Shown piece after piece: positions 60,254-64,000 of a stretch of DNA of 64,000 nt. Positions within the stretch are counted from its first letter, which is position 1. Each line of letters begins with the position of its first letter. This DNA is from Vibrio sp. S17_S38 (GTDB lineage Bacteria; Pseudomonadota; Gammaproteobacteria; Enterobacterales; Vibrionaceae), in contig NZ_JAAUWW010000003.1 in NCBI RefSeq assembly GCF_014694375.1, positions 1-64,000 of the forward strand, in the 5' to 3' direction. The notes beneath the pieces were generated by a model, which was given only the letters and a program-made list of their open reading frames with translations, was not told where the DNA came from and did no database searches. The translations under genes and the position numbers were made by a program.

Positions 60254-63200
60254 TTAGTTAAATTCGAGTTCTACTTGCTTAGAACCGATAAGAAGTTTCA
60301 ATTCGTCGAGTAATTCATCTTCTGGCGTCACTCGCCATTCAACACCCAACGCCAATTTTGCTCTAGCATCTTGGCGTTGATAATAAATATTCACAGGTAC
60401 CGTTCCTGCTCGATAAGGCTCTAAAACCCGAGTAAAACGTTCGAAAAATGCCCCATCGATTTGCTTTTCATCTAATGAGATGGATAAGCCTCTGGCGTAC
60501 TTTTCTCGGGCATCGGCCAAACTCATGATCTCTCTTGCCGACATTTTAAGGCCACCATTGAAGTCATCAAAGCTGACCTGTCCAGAAACGATCACTATTT
60601 TGTCCGTTTCTAGCAATTCCGCATACCTTTCCAGTGAATCAGAAAACAGCATCACTTCCACACGGCCAGAGCGATCATCAAGCGTCATCAAACCAATTCG
60701 AGTGCCACGTTTTGTGGTCATCACACGTGAGGCAATTACTAAACCGGCTACAGTTAACGATTGATCACGGCGCGTTGGCTGTAAATCACTCAACCTACAC
60801 TGGGTATATTTACTCAGTTCTTTTAAATAAGCATTAACAGGGTGCCCCGTTAAATATAGGCCTAATGTAGTTTTTTCACCTTCCAACCAAACTTTTTCGG
60901 GCCATTCAGGTACCTGAGCATAAGCTTGTTCAATTTCTTCTGGCGCTTCCGTCAATACACCAAACATGTCCGACTGACCAAAAGATTCAGCCTGATGAAA
61001 TTGACCAGCTGCTTTTACTGCTTCTTCTACCGAGGCCATTAATGCAGCTCGATGCGGACCTAATCGGTCTAATGCACCTGCTTGAATTAGCTTTTCAATC
61101 ACGCGCTTATTGCACTTTTTCAAGTCCACCCGAGCACAAAAATCAAATAGATCTTTAAAGTGACCACCTTGTTCACGGCAAGCGATAATATTTTCAATCG
61201 GCGCTTCGCCCACCCCTTTTATCGCACCAATACCATAAACAATCGCGCCTTCTTCATCCACATTAAAGCGATATAAGCCAGAATTTACATCTGGTGGCAA
61301 TAGCTTAATTTTCATGCGAATACATTCATCCACCAAGCCAACCACTTTCTCGGTGTTATCCATATCCGCAGTCATTACTGCCGCCATAAACTCAGCTGGA
61401 TAATGAGTTTTGAGCCATAAGGTTTGATAGGAAACTAACGCATAAGCGGCCGAGTGCGACTTGTTAAATCCATAACCGGCAAATTTTTCTACCAAGTCAA
61501 AGATCTTCATCGACAACTCACCGTCGACACCGATACTTTCAGCACCCGCTTTAAATACCGAGCGCTGCTTTGCCATCTCTTCTGGCTTTTTCTTACCCAT
61601 CGCACGGCGTAACATATCTGCGCCACCAAGCGTATAGCCAGCCAGAATCTGTGCGATCTGCATGACTTGTTCTTGATACAAGATAATGCCGTAGGTTGGC
61701 TCTAATGTTTCTTTTAAAGACTCATGTTGCCACTTTTCATCAGGGTACGACACCGCTTCACGGCCATGTTTACGATCGATGAAGTTATCTACCATGCCTG
61801 ATTGCAATGGCCCAGGACGGAAAAGCGCAACGAGTGCGATAATATCTTCAAAACAGTCCGGCTGAAGGCGTTTAATCAAATCTTTCATACCACGCGATTC
61901 CAACTGGAAAACGGCGGTAGTTTCAGAATTTTGTAGTACTTTAAACGATGCTTGATCTTTTAAATCAATGGATTCAATTCGAACCGGTGCTTTGCCTTCT
62001 TTCTCAAGCCTTGGGTTAATTAAGCCTAAAGCCCAATCAATAATGGTTAACGTTCTTAAACCTAAAAAGTCAAACTTAACTAAGCCGGCCGTCTCTACGT
62101 CATTTTTATCAAATTGAGTTACAGGGAAGTTCCCTTCCGAGTCGCAATAGATTGGGGCAAAATCTGTAATAGTGGTTGGCGATATAACCACACCACCGGC
62201 GTGCTTACCGGCATTGCGGGTACAACCTTCAAGAATTCGGCACATGTCGATGAGTTCTTTTACATCTTCATCGGCAGCATAAATTTCAGGTAATTGTGGT
62301 TCGGCATCAAAAGCTTTCGCTAATGTCATTCCAGGATCCGGTGGTACCATTTTTGAAATACGGTCCACAAAACCATAAGGGTGACCGAGTACACGGCCTA
62401 CATCACGGATAACCGCTTTGGCCGCCATAGTACCAAAGGTAATGATTTGAGATACCGCATCACGACCATAGATTTCAGCAACATGATCAATAACCTGATC
62501 TCGCTTATCCATACAAAAATCGATATCAAAATCGGGCATGGAAACACGTTCTGGGTTTAAGAATCGTTCGAAGAGTAAATCATATTCCAATGGGTCAAGA
62601 TCGGTGATCATTAAAGCATAAGCCACCAATGAACCAGCGCCCGAACCACGTCCCGGCCCCACTGGAATGTCGTTATCTTTTGACCACTGGATGAATTCCA
62701 TTACGATCAAGAAGTAACCGGGAAAGCCCATTTGGTTGATAACATCGAGTTCAATTTGAAGTCGTTCATCGTATTCCGCGCGTTTCTCTAAGCGCACATT
62801 TTCATCTGGGAATAAAAACTCAAGACGAATTTCTAAACCTTCTTGCGATTTTTTAACTAAATAATCTTCAATGGCCAAACCTTCTGTTGGGAAGTTTGGC
62901 AAAAAATACTCACCTAAACGTACGGTAACATTACAGCGTTTGGCGATTTCAACTGAATTTTGTAGTGCTTCGGGAATATCTCGAAACAGGTGGCACATTT
63001 CATCTTCAGTGCGAAGATACTGTTGTGCGCTATAATTTTTAGGTCGACGAGGATCAACTAAAGTATAACCATCGTGGATAGCCACTCGAATTTCATGTGC
63101 ATCAAATTGGTCTGGCGATAAGAAAACCACCTCGTTAGTCGCCACAACAGGCAGTTGATATTGCTCGGCTAGATCTAGCGCAAAATGCAGATAACTTTCT

Positions 63201-63733
63201 TCATCAGCGCGGCCGGTACGAGTTAACTCTAAATAGAAATGATCTTCGAAATGTGTTTGATAAAACTCAACACAAGCGTCCACTAAAGGTTTATTGCCTT
63301 TGAGTAAAGCTCGTCCAACCTCACCAACACGTCCTCCAGAAAGAATAATCAACCCTTCTTTATGATTCACTAACCATTCTTTATCAATCACTGGTTGGTG
63401 CTGTATATGACCACGTTGATAGGCTTCAGAAATCAATAAAGTAAGGTTGTTATAGCCTTTATTGTCTTTTGCTAAGATAGTGATTTTAGTAAGTTCGTCG
63501 CCAAACTCCGGTGACTGGAGAGTAAAATCTGCGCCTATGATAGGTTTTACCCCACAACTATGCGCATTACCGTAAAATTTCACTAAACCGCATAAGTTCG
63601 TAAAATCGGTAATCGCCATTGCAGGCATGCCATATTCTGCCACTTTCTTGACCAAAGGCGGCACTTTTGACAGACCATCCACCATGGAATAGTCGCTATG
63701 AATACGCAGATGTACAAACTTAGGATCAGACAT
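60254..63733 (-). CDS. dnaE: DNA polymerase III subunit alpha
   Basis: The replicative polymerase of 1159 aa (E. coli 1160). An N-terminal PHP domain ([15 protein letters not shown]) precedes the C-family polymerase core. Catalytic Asp401 and Asp403 lie in MPDFDIDF, matching E. coli numbering. The tandem HhH and OB-fold ([18 protein letters not shown] near residue 990) follow. A beta-clamp motif is seen as QSDMFG near 924. Flanked by rnhB and accA as in E. coli. Confidence 0.98.
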   Translation of the reverse strand: MSDPKFVHLRIHSDYSMVDGLSKVPPLVKKVAEYGMPAMAITDFTNLCGLVKFYGNAHSCGVKPIIGADFTLQSPEFGDELTKITILAKDNKGYNNLTLLISEAYQRGHIQHQPVIDKEWLVNHKEGLIILSGGRVGEVGRALLKGNKPLVDACVEFYQTHFEDHFYLELTRTGRADEESYLHFALDLAEQYQLPVVATNEVVFLSPDQFDAHEIRVAIHDGYTLVDPRRPKNYSAQQYLRTEDEMCHLFRDIPEALQNSVEIAKRCNVTVRLGEYFLPNFPTEGLAIEDYLVKKSQEGLEIRLEFLFPDENVRLEKRAEYDERLQIELDVINQMGFPGYFLIVMEFIQWSKDNDIPVGPGRGSGAGSLVAYALMITDLDPLEYDLLFERFLNPERVSMPDFDIDFCMDKRDQVIDHVAEIYGRDAVSQIITFGTMAAKAVIRDVGRVLGHPYGFVDRISKMVPPDPGMTLAKAFDAEPQLPEIYAADEDVKELIDMCRILEGCTRNAGKHAGGVVISPTTITDFAPIYCDSEGNFPVTQFDKNDVETAGLVKFDFLGLRTLTIIDWALGLINPRLEKEGKAPVRIESIDLKDQASFKVLQNSETTAVFQLESRGMKDLIKRLQPDCFEDIIALVALFRPGPLQSGMVDNFIDRKHGREAVSYPDEKWQHESLKETLEPTYGIILYQEQVMQIAQILAGYTLGGADMLRRAMGKKKPEEMAKQRSVFKAGAESIGVDGELSMKIFDLVEKFAGYGFNKSHSAAYALVSYQTLWLKTHYPAEFMAAVMTADMDNTEKVVGLVDECIRMKIKLLPPDVNSGLYRFNVDEEGAIVYGIGAIKGVGEAPIENIIACREQGGHFKDLFDFCARVDLKKCNKRVIEKLIQAGALDRLGPHRAALMASVEEAVKAAGQFHQAESFGQSDMFGVLTEAPEEIEQAYAQVPEWPEKVWLEGEKTTLGLYLTGHPVNAYLKELSKYTQCRLSDLQPTRRDQSLTVAGLVIASRVMTTKRGTRIGLMTLDDRSGRVEVMLFSDSLERYAELLETDKIVIVSGQVSFDDFNGGLKMSAREIMSLADAREKYARGLSISLDEKQIDGAFFERFTRVLEPYRAGTVPVNIYYQRQDARAKLALGVEWRVTPEDELLDELKLLIGSKQVELEFN

Positions 63734-63847
63734 AAATTTCTATTTTTGCTCAGATTGTATGTTCAAATTATGTGCTTAGATGACGTATTTAGTCTCAATG
63801 AAAGTTTACGGCTTAGCGATAACCATCACAAGAAAATATCCACTTAA

Positions 63848-64000
63848 TCAAATTAGACCTAGCACCTTTTTAACAGGCTTATAACTTTTTCTATATTGCG
63901 CTAATAAACTAGCATCTTGCGTAATACTAAACTGCTCGATGGCCTCAAGATGCACTTTGGTCGGATAACCATTATGCTTTGCAAAACCAAACTGTGGAAA
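63848..64000 (-). CDS. rnhB: Ribonuclease HII, C-terminal part (runs off the window)
   Basis: The last 50 codons of an RNase HII gene; the rest lies beyond the window end. The reading frame gives [21 protein letters not shown], matching the conserved C-terminal region of RNase HII, and ends with [14 protein letters not shown]. RNase HII removes ribonucleotides and RNA primers from DNA. Position upstream of dnaE on the same strand agrees with E. coli lpxB-rnhB-dnaE. Confidence 0.93.
   Translation of the reverse strand, partial: FPQFGFAKHNGYPTKVHLEAIEQFSITQDASLLAQYRKSYKPVKKVLGLI

Overview
The window is a stretch of gammaproteobacterial chromosome, almost certainly from the Vibrionaceae (Vibrio/Aliivibrio-like). 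Reasons: AT-rich DNA; a complete Na+-pumping NADH:quinone oxidoreductase operon (nqrA-F) followed by apbE and nqrM; an OmpK-type outer-membrane channel typical of vibrios; E. coli-like proteins such as Crl, FrsA, YbeL and YafD; and conserved gammaproteobacterial gene order. I cannot name the species from sequence alone. The genes are tightly packed and almost all are recognisable core genes. I see no prophage, insertion sequence, integron, CRISPR array, toxin-antitoxin pair or defence island.

Layout. 1-8.5 kb: tRNA-Leu(UAG), a Pgl-like lactonase, ubiF (minus), then miaB, ybeZ, ybeY, corC and lnt (plus). 8.5-12.3 kb: two minus-strand genes, an LTA-synthase-like sulfatase-fold membrane enzyme and a DcuC-type carrier, sit inside an otherwise conserved neighbourhood. 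12.5-26.4 kb: ybeL (minus), then leuS-lptE-holA, rsfS-rlmH-mrdA-mrdB-rlpA-dacA, ybeD, lipB and lipA, covering LPS assembly, replication, ribosome maturation, the rod-shape cell-wall machinery and lipoate synthesis. 26.6-33.2 kb (minus): proA/proB, crl, frsA, a small GNAT protein, gpt and a purine permease. 33.9-36.5 kb: pepD facing dinB, which has a LexA box. 36.6-43.9 kb (minus): nqrM, apbE and the nqr operon. 44.4-50.9 kb: bolA (minus), then rlmG, yajG, ppiA, ampG, ompK and panE. 51-57 kb: csdA facing csdE, yafS divergent from gloB, mltD, and yafD (minus). 57-64 kb (minus): glnB, tilS, accA, dnaE and the 3' end of rnhB, which runs off the window.

Functional themes. Cell envelope: lnt, lptE, mrdA/mrdB, rlpA, dacA, mltD and ampG. 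Translation and RNA: leuS, miaB, ybeY, rsfS, rlmH, rlmG, tilS and tRNA-Leu. Respiration and sodium energetics: nqr, apbE, nqrM and ubiF. Sulfur and cofactors: lipA/lipB, csdA/csdE and panE. Replication and repair: holA, dnaE, dinB and rnhB.

The least explained material is intergenic: an 8-copy heptanucleotide repeat before lipB; two possible small-RNA loci (lipA-proA and permease-pepD gaps); a double CG-centred palindrome in the purine-permease promoter; and several long hairpins. I found no convincing undescribed protein system. Start codons were moved from the longest open frame when a ribosome-binding site or family length favoured another; this is stated per gene. All comparisons with E. 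coli or Vibrio proteins are from memory, not from a search.
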